Below, piece by piece: positions 50,927 to 59,421 of a stretch of 64,000 bases of DNA (positions are counted from its first letter, which is position 1; each line of letters opens with the position of its first letter). This stretch comes from Opitutaceae bacterium (GTDB lineage Bacteria > Verrucomicrobiota > Verrucomicrobiia > Opitutales > Opitutaceae), in contig JAIXWY010000011.1 in assembly GCA_027490995.1 (NCBI GenBank), positions 124,001 to 188,000 of the forward strand, given 5' to 3'. The notes beneath the pieces are model-generated. The model was not told the DNA's origin. It saw only the letters and a list, made by a program, of their open reading frames with translations, and ran no database searches. The position numbers and the translations under genes were made by a program.

Positions 50927-51811
50927 TTAGGCCCAGCCGAAGAGGCGCGCCGCGTTGCCGCCGACGATTGCGGTGGTCTCTGCCGGCGAGAGTTCCGCCG
51001 CGCGCACCGCCTCCAGATCGAGCAAGAAGCCTGGCGTGCGAGAACGCCGCGGGCGAGTGAGGAGGGGATAGTCGGTACCCCAGAGGATTCGCTCCGAGCC
51101 GATCAGGTCGCAGACGCGCCGATAGACCGCCTGGTCGTAGAGCAAGGACGATGCCGCCGTGTCGTAGTAGACATTTCGGAGATCTCGGGCGACGCGGGGA
51201 TTCAACTCATGAAAGGGAAGACCGCCGCCCCAATGGGCCAAAATGAACGGCTGCTGCGGAAATCGACGCGCCAGCTCTCGGTATGCCTCGAGCGGCGTGG
51301 GCTGGGGGTCTGGACCTGGAGGGCTGGCGATAGGATCCGAGACGTGAAGCGTAACCGGTACCCGGTACTCGGCGGCGAGCGCCATCAGGGCGTGCCAGCC
51401 ATCGCTGTCGAATGAGCCACGGTAGACTTGCGGAAAGAGTTCGCCCAAGCCGATGAAGCCGGCGTCGAGCCGGCGCCGCGTTGCGTCTAGCGTCGCGGCA
51501 TCAGGCGCCGCGACCGACGCAAAGGCGGCGAGTCGGTCAGGATGCGCGCGAATCCACTTCTCATACCAGCCGTTCTGCTCCTCCGCCGTCGCCTGATTCT
51601 GCCAGTACCATCCCTGAAGGATGGCGCGGTCGACGCCGGCCTCGTCCATGTGCCGAAGAAGCTCGTCCACGGTTGCCCATCCTTGCAGCGAGGGACGATC
51701 TGGCGGGGCGACGCAGTGACGCCACCACGCTTCGCCGCGATCCGTGGCCCACGCGATCGGATCACGCGCTACCTCCGGCGGGTAGAGGTGGATGTGCGCA
51801 TCAATGATCAT
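50927..51811 (-). CDS. Amidohydrolase-2 family metal-dependent hydrolase
   Basis: A 294-residue TIM-barrel hydrolase with MIIDAHIHLYPPEV (metal ligands His6 and His8), RVPVTLHVSDP, PFILAHWGGGLPF (further His) and ERILWGTDYPLL (Asp). Relatives hydrolyse or decarboxylate ring compounds and lactones. It lies between two substrate-binding protein genes of the ABC operon, so it probably acts on the imported molecule in the cytoplasm. No signal peptide is present. The specific reaction is not readable from the sequence. Confidence 0.88.
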   Translation of the reverse strand: MIIDAHIHLYPPEVARDPIAWATDRGEAWWRHCVAPPDRPSLQGWATVDELLRHMDEAGVDRAILQGWYWQNQATAEEQNGWYEKWIRAHPDRLAAFASVAAPDAATLDATRRRLDAGFIGLGELFPQVYRGSFDSDGWHALMALAAEYRVPVTLHVSDPIASPPGPDPQPTPLEAYRELARRFPQQPFILAHWGGGLPFHELNPRVARDLRNVYYDTAASSLLYDQAVYRRVCDLIGSERILWGTDYPLLTRPRRSRTPGFLLDLEAVRAAELSPAETTAIVGGNAARLFGWA

Positions 51812-51850
51812 ACGGTCTTTGAGTGAACGACTGCCGCAGGCGGGTCAGTA

Positions 51851-52942
51851 TCAACGCTCGCGGCCGACCTTTCGCGCTTCGCCCGTGGTCGGGTGGTCCT
51901 CCGTGGTTTGAAGGGCAAATGACACGGCCTCGTCGAGTTGGAAGTCGGAACGGATGAGCTTGAGATCGCGCAACTGGTCCAGCTGGCGTTGTAAGCGGGC
52001 GCGACTCATCAGCCCCGGGGCCTCGTGGCGTTCAGGGTCGCCGTCGACGAGTCGCTCGGTCCGCATGGCCTCCAGTGCATGGCTGAAGATCGCGTCGTCC
52101 AGGCGCTCGTTGCGGGCGCGGATCAGCGCTCGCGCGGGCTCGGCGTTTCCGTGCAGGAAGTCCTGCCAGCCACGCAGGGACTGGGCGACAAAACGTCGCA
52201 GGGCCGGCTCGTTTTCGCGCAGGAAGGCACGATGGGTGATGATCACCCGGAGAGACTCGTTGCCGGAGTCGGCGATAAGCATGGTGCGCACGCGGGCGCC
52301 CGCCCGGCGCGCCACGAATGCCTCATTGGTCACGTAGCCCTGCTGGATGAACGAGGGGTCCGAAAGGAAGCGAGCGAGCCCGTAGTTCATCGGGACGAGG
52401 TTGATGGAGATACCGTGGCGGGCCTCGACGTAGCGGACCCAGGCCGCACCGGGATGTGCCATGACAGCCCGTCCGTTGAGGTCGGCGAAGTCCTGCACCG
52501 GGTCGTTCTCATGCAGAAGGAGACACAGTGGATCGCGCTGCATGAAAACACCGATGATGACCAGCGGCAGGCCTTCTTGCACGGCGGTGAAAACATCGTC
52601 GCTGCGCCCGATTGCGACGTCGACGCGGCCAGTGGCGAGTTTCTGGGCGATGAACGCTCCGGGGCCTCCTGGCAGGATTTCGACGTCCAGCCCAGATTCG
52701 GCGTAGAAGCCCTTGGCTAGGGCCTGGTAAAAGCCGCCGTGCTCGGCCTGCGGGTACCAATCCATCTGCAGCCGGATCGACTGCTGGGGCTGCGGTGTCG
52801 GGGCGGGCTCGATGTTCGGCGCGGCCTCGCGCGGAGAGCAGCCGACCAGCATGGCGAGTGCGCTCGCGCCGGTGAGGAGGCGGCGAGCCCATGCGTTCAG
52901 ACGTCGCTGCGACTGTAGGAATCGTGCCACCGGTGCAGGCAT
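51851..52942 (-). CDS. ABC-importer substrate-binding lipoprotein, NMT1/THI5-like (second copy)
   Basis: A 363-residue lipoprotein with signal ALAMLVGC (Cys35), a Pro/Gln linker and the same core as the first copy: IRLQMDWYPQAEHGGFYQAL, GLDVEILPGGPGAFIAQKLA, DVAIGRSDDVFTAVQEGLPL and GVFMQRDPLCLLL. The ligand-side residues differ (QQDST in the other copy, IGRSDD here), so specificity has probably diverged. It overlaps the 3' end of the permease gene by 46 bases if the ATG at 52942 is right; a GTG at 52930 is an alternative. It is next in line after the ATPase and permease. Confidence 0.87.
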   Translation of the reverse strand: MPAPVARFLQSQRRLNAWARRLLTGASALAMLVGCSPREAAPNIEPAPTPQPQQSIRLQMDWYPQAEHGGFYQALAKGFYAESGLDVEILPGGPGAFIAQKLATGRVDVAIGRSDDVFTAVQEGLPLVIIGVFMQRDPLCLLLHENDPVQDFADLNGRAVMAHPGAAWVRYVEARHGISINLVPMNYGLARFLSDPSFIQQGYVTNEAFVARRAGARVRTMLIADSGNESLRVIITHRAFLRENEPALRRFVAQSLRGWQDFLHGNAEPARALIRARNERLDDAIFSHALEAMRTERLVDGDPERHEAPGLMSRARLQRQLDQLRDLKLIRSDFQLDEAVSFALQTTEDHPTTGEARKVGRER

Positions 52943-53691
52943 AACCAACTCAGCGCCACGACGCCACCCGCAAAGAGGAATCCCAAGGCGCAGCTGGAAA
53001 CCGCGGTGGCAAAAAGAGCGGCGATCTTGAACTGGGAACTGTAGATGATGGTCAGGAATCCGAGCCCGCCTTGACCACCGGCCGAGTTCCCCGCGTAGAA
53101 GTCGCCCACAATCGCGCCGATGGGCGCGAGGGTGGCGGCGATGCGGAGACCGGTGAAAAAGTACGGTAGAGCGCCGGGTGCGCGAAGGAGCCAGATCTCC
53201 TGCCAGCGCGAGGCGCGGCACATCCGAAAGAGGTCGACTAAGTTGCGATCCGTCGAGATCAGGCCCTGCGTCGTGTTGACCACGAGGGGGAAGAAGCAGA
53301 TCAGGAACGTGATGATGGTCACGCTGACGATCCCAGCGCCGGCCCACAGGATGAGGATCGGTGCGATGACGATGATGGGCGTCAGCTGCAGGATCATCAG
53401 GTAGGGGTAGAGGCTCGCTCGCACGAGTGGGGTGAGGGAAAGCACCAGTGCGGCGAGCGAACTCCCGATCACGGCGGTTCCAAATCCGAGCAACGCGCCT
53501 TGCAGCGTGTTCATCGCCGCGCTCCACAGCACGGGCCCGTGGTCGCGGAAGGCGAAGAGGACGCTGTGCGGCGGAGGAAGGAGAAAGCGTCGCTCACTCG
53601 CGAGCAGCGCGTGGGCGAGGTACCAGAGCGCGATGAAAAGCGCGCCCGTAAGAGCCGGCAGCAGGCGGCGGAGCAGCGGATGGGCGTTCAT
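52897..53691 (-). CDS. ABC transporter permease (SsuC/TauC/ThiX type)
   Basis: A 264-residue inner-membrane protein with about six helices. The coupling motif for the ATPase is FRMCRASRWQEIWLLRAPGA, an EAA-type loop, and GLRIAATLAPIGAIVGDFYA follows as in SsuC/TauC permeases. It would form a homodimer. It overlaps the ATPase gene by four bases (ATGA) and the downstream binding-protein gene by 46 bases, so the three are produced together. Confidence 0.92.
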   Translation of the reverse strand: MNAHPLLRRLLPALTGALFIALWYLAHALLASERRFLLPPPHSVLFAFRDHGPVLWSAAMNTLQGALLGFGTAVIGSSLAALVLSLTPLVRASLYPYLMILQLTPIIVIAPILILWAGAGIVSVTIITFLICFFPLVVNTTQGLISTDRNLVDLFRMCRASRWQEIWLLRAPGALPYFFTGLRIAATLAPIGAIVGDFYAGNSAGGQGGLGFLTIIYSSQFKIAALFATAVSSCALGFLFAGGVVALSWLCLHRWHDSYSRSDV

Positions 53692-54467
53692 GGTGTCGCG
53701 GTGGCCGGGGCGGCGTTGGGGAGGGCGCGCAACTCACGCGAGACCGCGGCGACAAGGGCTTGGAAGGCCGGGGTCTGGCGCGTCTCGGCCGTGCGCGGGT
53801 ACGGGAGGTCAACGCGGATCTCGCGATGGATTCGTCCGGGATTCGCCGCCAGTAGAATGATGCGGTGTGAGAGGAACACGGCTTCGGCGACGGCGTGGGT
53901 GACGAAGAAGGCAGTCCATCCCTGTTCCGCCCGGATGGCGAGGAGCTCCTCGTTGAGGCGATCGCGCGTCATTTCATCCAGTGCGCCGAACGGTTCGTCG
54001 AGCAATAGCAGTTTCGGGGTGAGTGACAGGGCGCGGGCGATGGAGACGCGCATTCGCTGGCCACCCGAGAGTTGCCGCGGGTAGTACTCGGCCCGCTCGC
54101 TGAGGCCGACGAGTGCAAGCGCCTTTCGCGCGCGTTCCCGCCGCCGCTCGGGGGGCTCGCCGCGGAGTCGCAGCGGAACCTCGACGTTGCGTTCCACCGT
54201 CAACCAAGGGAGCAGGGTGGGTTCCTGGAAAACGAAGGCGAGTTCCTCCGCGGCTGAGTGGGGGGAGAGCCCGTCCACCGTCAGGGTGCCTGTCGTGACC
54301 GGGCTCAGCCCGGCCACCAGCTTGAGCAGGGTAGATTTGCCGCATCCGCTTGGTCCAATGAAGCTGACGAACTCCCCGCGCTCCACCTGTAGGGAGACAT
54401 CGGCCAGGATGGCCGGGCCTTCGCCGTAGCGCTTGGTGACTTGGTGAAACTCGACGAAAGGAGGCAT
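53688..54467 (-). CDS. ABC transporter ATP-binding protein (SsuB/TauB/ThiZ type)
   Basis: A 259-residue ATPase with Walker A FIGPSGCGKSTLL (Gly38-Thr46), Q-loop FVFQEPTLLPW, signature QLSGGQRMRVSIARAL, Walker B LLLLDEPFGALDEMT and switch VTHAVAEAVFLS. FQEPTLLPW and DEPFGALD are typical of the nitrate/sulfonate/taurine/pyrimidine importer subfamily. It is the first gene of the operon ATPase - permease - binding protein - amidohydrolase - binding protein. Confidence 0.94.
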   Translation of the reverse strand: MPPFVEFHQVTKRYGEGPAILADVSLQVERGEFVSFIGPSGCGKSTLLKLVAGLSPVTTGTLTVDGLSPHSAAEELAFVFQEPTLLPWLTVERNVEVPLRLRGEPPERRRERARKALALVGLSERAEYYPRQLSGGQRMRVSIARALSLTPKLLLLDEPFGALDEMTRDRLNEELLAIRAEQGWTAFFVTHAVAEAVFLSHRIILLAANPGRIHREIRVDLPYPRTAETRQTPAFQALVAAVSRELRALPNAAPATATP

Positions 54468-54484
54468 TGCGAGAGCCGATCGAC

Positions 54485-55429
54485 CTACGCGGACGGAGTC
54501 TTCCCGTCGAGGCGGGTCAGCGCCTCGCGAGCCAGTTGGTGGTTGGGATCGACCGAGAGTGCTGCCTGGTAGGCCGAGCGGGCCTCCGCGGCCTGTCCGG
54601 TCTTCTCAAGAAGGTTGCCGAGACGGAACTGGGCTTGGGAGGCCGGGGTTTCGCCGGGCTGTGGCGGCGTAGCCAGGAAGTGACGCAGCGCGGTGATGCC
54701 TTCCGATTGGCGCTGATCGGAAAGCGCGGCCAAGCGTCCGAGTTGGTAGTAGCCTTCGCGAAGCGAGGGGTGCTGCTCACGGAGACGGTCGAGCTCTGCA
54801 AAGGCGGCCGCCCATTGTTTCGCGGATACGTGGATCCCGATGAGGGTCAGGCTGCCGCGCACCGGATCAAGCGTTCGCAACGCTTCCGTAGCCGAGAGTG
54901 CCTTCTCGGAGCCCCCTCCGGCAATCGATGGAGCGGCTTGGTAGTACCGAATCAGACTCAGACGGTACTCGACGTGCTGCGGGGCGAGCTCCACTGCCCG
55001 CTGGTAGCTGGCGAGGCACTTTCGGGCGAGTCCCAGTTTGCCGAAGACTGAGGCGCGTGCGGCGGAGAGACCGTAGGCGTGCCCGAGATTGTGGTGGGTG
55101 CGCGCAGCGTCCGGGCCGAGAGCGCGGGCCTTTTCAAGCAAATCGACGGCCATCTCCGCTTCGCCGCGGCGGAGGGCGAGGACCCCGAGTTGGTACGCCG
55201 CCTCGAGGTTGCGCGGTTCGCTGGCCAGTACCTTCTCGAAGACCGTTTGGGCTTCGGCCAGCCGTTGCTGCTCCAGCAGCGCGAGGCCTTCCGTCACTGC
55301 CGCGGCGTGCGGCGGGCTTGGGCTTGCGGACACGTCTTCGCTCATGCCCCGGCTGGGTGCCACTGAGCAGAGGACGGCGAGGGTGAACGACAGCAGGCGC
55401 CAGTCGAACCGGTAGGCGCCGCGGATCAT
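54485..55429 (-). CDS. Secreted TPR-repeat protein
   Basis: A 314-residue protein with an N-terminal export signal (DWRLLSFTLAVLCSVAPSRG) and several tetratricopeptide repeats: AVTEGLALLEQQRLAEAQTV, EAAYQLGVLALRRGEAEMAV, ARTHHNLGHAYGLSAARA and AQFRLGNLLEKTGQAAEARS. It is probably a periplasmic scaffold. ATG 55429 is preferred over 55465. It ends 17 bases before the ABC ATPase gene on the same strand, so part of its transcript may continue into that operon, but no functional link is evident. Confidence 0.82.
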   Translation of the reverse strand: MIRGAYRFDWRLLSFTLAVLCSVAPSRGMSEDVSASPSPPHAAAVTEGLALLEQQRLAEAQTVFEKVLASEPRNLEAAYQLGVLALRRGEAEMAVDLLEKARALGPDAARTHHNLGHAYGLSAARASVFGKLGLARKCLASYQRAVELAPQHVEYRLSLIRYYQAAPSIAGGGSEKALSATEALRTLDPVRGSLTLIGIHVSAKQWAAAFAELDRLREQHPSLREGYYQLGRLAALSDQRQSEGITALRHFLATPPQPGETPASQAQFRLGNLLEKTGQAAEARSAYQAALSVDPNHQLAREALTRLDGKTPSA

Positions 55430-55484
55430 GCGGATGTCGGGGTTCACGACGACGGGAACGGGCACATGGTGCGGGCGGTGGTCA

Positions 55485-56555
55485 TTACCAGTGCGCCCGC
55501 TCGCCTCGCTTGAGGCCCAGCGCGAACTCCGTCAGGAGGAGTACGCAGCGCTCCACATCCTCAAGGTCAACGAGCTCGCTGGGAGTGTGCATGTAGCGCA
55601 GGGGGATGCTGACCAATCCTGTGGCGACGCCGGCGCGGCCCACCTGGATCGCCCGGGCGTCGGTGCCGGTTGGCCGTGGATCCGCCTCAATTTGGTAGGG
55701 GATCTTGGCACGCTTTGCGGCGGCCACCAGCGCATCGAAGATCTTCGGATTGATGTTGGCGCCGCGGCAGATCATCGGACCGCCGCCTAACGTCGTACCG
55801 CCGTGCTTGCGCGGATCGCAATCGGGATGATCCGTGGCGTGCCCGACGTCCACCGCGACGGCGATGTGTGGATCGACGGCGTAGACCGCGGTCGTCGCGC
55901 CGCGGACCCCGATCTCCTCCTGAGTGGTGGCGACGCTGACTACCCGGGCGGCCAGTTTGCGGCGGGCCTTGGCGAGCCGGATGAGCGTCTCTCCGACCAC
56001 GTAGGCGCCGACCTTGTCATCAAACGCACGCGCGGCTCCGACACTGCCGTGAATGAGCTCAAAACCGTGATCGTACGTGGCCACGTCGCCGATGGCCACG
56101 CGCGCCAGCGCCTCGGCCTTCGACTTGGCTCCAATGTCGATCCACAGTTCGTGGATCTCTGGCACCTTCTTGCGGTCTGCCTCGTCCATCAGGTGCACGG
56201 CCCGCTTTCCGGTCACACCCTTGACGATACCCTGAGACGTCTGAATCTGAACGCGTCGCCCCGGGATCATGATCCGGTCGTGGCCACCAATCGTCTCAAA
56301 ATAGACGAACCCCTTGTCGTTGACGTAGGTGATGATGAGTCCGAGCTCGTCGATGTGTCCGGCGAGCATGAGGGTGGGGTCGCCTTTGGGATTCAGCGTG
56401 GCTAATCGGTTGCCCATCGCGTCCTTGGCGTAGGCGTCGGCGGCGGGCTTCACGTGGCGGTCAAACACCGCTTGGGCCTCGGCCTCGTAGCCAGACGGCG
56501 AGCGGGCAGCCAGAAGTTCGGTGAGAAACGTGGGGACGGAGTAGGGTTTGCTCAT
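55485..56555 (-). CDS. M42-family metallo-aminopeptidase
   Basis: A 356-residue cytosolic aminopeptidase of the glutamyl-aminopeptidase/PepA-FrvX type, normally a dodecameric particle. The di-metal ligands are visible in MLAGHIDELGLII (His), RAFDDKVGAYVV (Asp), ATTQEEIGVRGATTA (Glu base and ligand), AVAVDVGHATDHP (Asp) and IPLRYMHTPSELVDLEDV (His). The ATG at 56555 matches the family start (MSKPYSVPTFLTELLAARSP). It is divergent from hisA. Confidence 0.94.
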   Translation of the reverse strand: MSKPYSVPTFLTELLAARSPSGYEAEAQAVFDRHVKPAADAYAKDAMGNRLATLNPKGDPTLMLAGHIDELGLIITYVNDKGFVYFETIGGHDRIMIPGRRVQIQTSQGIVKGVTGKRAVHLMDEADRKKVPEIHELWIDIGAKSKAEALARVAIGDVATYDHGFELIHGSVGAARAFDDKVGAYVVGETLIRLAKARRKLAARVVSVATTQEEIGVRGATTAVYAVDPHIAVAVDVGHATDHPDCDPRKHGGTTLGGGPMICRGANINPKIFDALVAAAKRAKIPYQIEADPRPTGTDARAIQVGRAGVATGLVSIPLRYMHTPSELVDLEDVERCVLLLTEFALGLKRGERAHW

Positions 56556-56632
56556 GTGACGGGAAGTGAATTCGAAGTTTGCCTTGGTTCCACCGCGAAA
56601 TCGAGACTGGGGGCGTTTCACTCTCATACCGC

Positions 56633-57361
56633 ATGACAATTTTTCCTGCCATTGATCTGAAGGGCGGTCGCTGCGTCCGGCTTACCCAGGGGCGCGCTGA
56701 TCAGGAGACGGTCTACGCGACGGACCCACGCGCCGTCGCGGCAGAGTTCAAGGCCGCCGGTAGCCGTTGGATCCACGTGGTGGACCTTGATGGGGCCTTC
56801 GAGGGAGAGCCGCGCAATCTCTCGGCTGTCGAGGCGATCTTGCAGGAAGGGCTGTGCGTCGAACTGGGGGGCGGGCTACGGACGCGAGCGATCGTGGATC
56901 GCGTGCTTGGACTGGGTGTGCAGCGTGCGGTCATCGGTACGCGAGCGGCGGAGAGCGAGGCGTTTGTCGGCGACTTGGTGCAGGCCCATGGCGACAAGAT
57001 TGCGGTGGGCATTGATGCCAAGCAGGGACAAGTGGCCGTAAAGGGATGGGTGGACACGACCCCGTTGGCGGCCCTCGCCTTTGCGCAACGCATGGACGCA
57101 CTGGGGGTCGCGGCGCTGATCTACACGGACATTGGAACCGACGGCATGTTGACCGGGCCCAACCTGAAGGCGCAGGAGGCGATGCTCGCAGCGGTGCGCT
57201 GTCGGGTGATTGCGAGTGGGGGAGTCAGCCGGCGCGAAGATGTACAGGCTCTGGCCGCGCTTGGCCGTCGCTTTGCGAACCTCGAGGGCGTGATCGTCGG
57301 GAAGGCGCTCTACGAAAAGCGGGTTGAGCTGCGTGACCTGCTGGCCATCGCGGTCGCGTGA
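56633..57361 (+). CDS. hisA: ProFAR isomerase HisA
   Basis: Amadori isomerase of histidine biosynthesis, a TIM barrel of 242 residues. The N-terminus MTIFPAIDLKGGRCVRLTQG contains catalytic Asp8. WIHVVDLDGAFEG, LGGGLRTRAIVDRVLGLG and ALIYTDIGTDGMLTGPN (second catalytic Asp) follow, then VIASGGVSRREDVQAL and GVIVGKALYEKRVEL for phosphate binding. No other his gene is adjacent. The stop is convergent with the disulfide reductase gene, ten bases apart. Confidence 0.95.
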   Translation: MTIFPAIDLKGGRCVRLTQGRADQETVYATDPRAVAAEFKAAGSRWIHVVDLDGAFEGEPRNLSAVEAILQEGLCVELGGGLRTRAIVDRVLGLGVQRAVIGTRAAESEAFVGDLVQAHGDKIAVGIDAKQGQVAVKGWVDTTPLAALAFAQRMDALGVAALIYTDIGTDGMLTGPNLKAQEAMLAAVRCRVIASGGVSRREDVQALAALGRRFANLEGVIVGKALYEKRVELRDLLAIAVA

Positions 57362-57371
57362 TCGCGGCGGT

Positions 57372-58769
57372 TCATCCGATTTGATCGGCGATTTCCTCGA
57401 GCGGGTAAGTGATGATCTCGGCCAGCGTGGGATGGTACCACGGGGCTCGGAGCAGATCGAAGACCGTGGCCCGCATTGACAGGGGGCCGGTGAAGCAGTG
57501 GATCAGCTCGCCGGCTTCAGGTCCGACGATCTCTGCGCCGAGCAGGCGTCCGCGGGTGGGATCGGCAAACACGCGGACAAAGCCTTGATGGGCTTCCATC
57601 AGGATCGACTTGCCGTGGTCGTTGAATGGGTAGCTGGCGGAGAGGAAGGGTGTAGCCGATCGCTTGAGCATGTCTTCCGACTGGCCGATCGATGCGACCG
57701 CCGGATCGGTGAACACGACGTTCAGCAGCGGCATCGCATTCACTGGCCTTAGCCCTTTCATCCCTGCGGCATGGCGAGCCGCGAGTTCACCCTGAGCGAC
57801 GGCGAGGTGAACGATATCGTGAGGCCCGCAGACATCTCCGCCCGCATAGATCGAGGGACACGAGGTTTGCTGCCAGCGGTTGACCTGGATACGGCCATTG
57901 GATCCGCACGTGACGCCAGCGGCCTCAAGGTCGAGTCCAGCCGTGGCCGGTTCCCGTCCTAGCGCATTGAAGAGATGCCGTGCGCGGCGCACGACCCGTC
58001 GGCCCTGATGATTGAAGATGACCTGGACCCCGGCGGCGACCTTGCTAATTGACTCGATCTGCGTGCCGGTGAAAATCGTCATTCCCTCCGAACGGAAAGC
58101 CTCCTCCACCACCTTTCCCGCCTCCGGAGAGTGTTCACGAAGGACCTGTGGGCTGCGCTGGATCAGGGTGATCTTGGAGCCGATGCGGCGAAGAAATTGG
58201 GCGAGTTCGCAGGCGACGATACCGCCGCCGAGCACGATTACGCTTTCCGGCGTTCGATCGAGATCGAGCACGTCGTCACTCGTCCAAAACGGAGTCTCGG
58301 AGAGGCCGGGGATGGGAGGTGTGCTGACGCGGGAGCCCGTGCCAATCAGGAACGCCTTCGCGGTGAGACGACGGCCGCTGGCGAGCTCGATGGTGTGGGC
58401 GTTGCAGAACCGGGCGCGCTCGCGGAACAGCGTGAAGCGCTTGGCGTGGAGCTGCTGCACGCGGTAGTCGGCGAACTCGCCGATGATGCGACGCTTCCTC
58501 GCTTGCAGCGCCTTCATGTCCACGTCCGCCTGCGGGATCCGCAGTCCGAGTACGCGGGCGTGGCGCGCGCGGTGGAGTACGTCGGTGCTGTGCAGGAGCG
58601 TCTTGGAAGGCATGCAGCCGCGGAGGATGCAGAGGCCGCCCAGTTCGGCACCGGCGTCGACGATGGCCACCTTCTTTCCGAGACTGGCGGCCACGCGGGC
58701 CGCGTTGAACCCGGCGGATCCGCCACCGATGGAGATGAAGTCAAACGAACGAGAGGAAGGGACTGGCAC
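57372..58769 (-). CDS. FAD-dependent pyridine nucleotide-disulfide oxidoreductase (dihydrolipoyl dehydrogenase/mercuric reductase-like)
   Basis: A 465-residue flavoenzyme. The FAD loop is FISIGGGSAGFNAARVAASL (residues 11-30), the redox-active disulfide is GGLCILRGCMPSKTLLH (Cys47 and Cys52), the NAD(P) loop is VIVLGGGIVACELAQFLRRI, and the C-terminal active-site base is in APWYHPTLAEIITYP. Cofactor loops and length fit class I disulfide reductases. The CILRGC active site differs from the usual CLNVGC, and there are no lipoyl-complex genes nearby, so the substrate may be another disulfide or thiol carrier. The start is GTG. Confidence 0.92.
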   Translation of the reverse strand: MPVPSSRSFDFISIGGGSAGFNAARVAASLGKKVAIVDAGAELGGLCILRGCMPSKTLLHSTDVLHRARHARVLGLRIPQADVDMKALQARKRRIIGEFADYRVQQLHAKRFTLFRERARFCNAHTIELASGRRLTAKAFLIGTGSRVSTPPIPGLSETPFWTSDDVLDLDRTPESVIVLGGGIVACELAQFLRRIGSKITLIQRSPQVLREHSPEAGKVVEEAFRSEGMTIFTGTQIESISKVAAGVQVIFNHQGRRVVRRARHLFNALGREPATAGLDLEAAGVTCGSNGRIQVNRWQQTSCPSIYAGGDVCGPHDIVHLAVAQGELAARHAAGMKGLRPVNAMPLLNVVFTDPAVASIGQSEDMLKRSATPFLSASYPFNDHGKSILMEAHQGFVRVFADPTRGRLLGAEIVGPEAGELIHCFTGPLSMRATVFDLLRAPWYHPTLAEIITYPLEEIADQIG

Positions 58770-58840
58770 GGTAAAAAGGGACTGGGGCGATGAAGAGCAG
58801 ACGGTCCAATCCTCGCCGGAACGGGATCTCGGGGCGAACC

Positions 58841-59386
58841 TCAAGCGCAGATCGAGGCGGCGACCTCGGCACGCTTTTCGCGAGACACGAGGACCTCGAT
58901 CAACTCCAGGCCGAAATCCAGAGCGGTGCCCGCACCACGCGATGTGAGGATGCGCCCGTGTCGGACCACTCGCGCATCGGGCAGGCGGTCGGGTAGTTCG
59001 TTCGCCGCAGACGGGTGAGCGGTGTAGCGCGTACCCGGCTCGATCAGGCCGGCATCGCGGAGCACCAGCGGGGCGGCGCAGATCGCCCCGATCCACCGCC
59101 CGGCCTCGGCATGGGCACGGACGAGCGGCACCACGCGCGGGTCGTCGCGAAGGGCGCGGACGCCTGGGCCTCCGGGAATGACCAGCGCGTCGAAACGTTC
59201 GCCCTCCGGAATCGCCGAGAGCGGCAGGTCCGCATGCATTGTGACGCCGCAGCGGCCGGTGACGTGAATACCGGGCGCGAGTGCCGCCACGACGACCTCG
59301 ATTCCAGCTCGGCGGAGAACATCGATCGGCGTGATGGTTTCGATCTCCTCGAATCCTTCCGGAAGCAGCAGCAGGACGCGGGGCAT
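58841..59386 (-). CDS. DJ-1/PfpI-family protein
   Basis: A 181-residue member of the DJ-1/ThiJ/PfpI superfamily. VLLLLPEGFEEIETITPIDV starts the fold (Glu residues near 13-16), ALVIPGGPGVRALRDD carries the oxyanion region and IGAICAAPLVLRDAGL holds the reactive Cys103 at the nucleophile elbow. It ends FGLELIEVLVSREKRAEV, as in DJ-1/YajL. The proposed roles are glyoxal defence or chaperone activity. It lies between the disulfide reductase and the prc gene in one direction. Confidence 0.92.
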   Translation of the reverse strand: MPRVLLLLPEGFEEIETITPIDVLRRAGIEVVVAALAPGIHVTGRCGVTMHADLPLSAIPEGERFDALVIPGGPGVRALRDDPRVVPLVRAHAEAGRWIGAICAAPLVLRDAGLIEPGTRYTAHPSAANELPDRLPDARVVRHGRILTSRGAGTALDFGLELIEVLVSREKRAEVAASICA

Positions 59387-59421
59387 GGCCGGGTTTGCAG
59401 CGGATCGCGCGAGCGGGTGCG

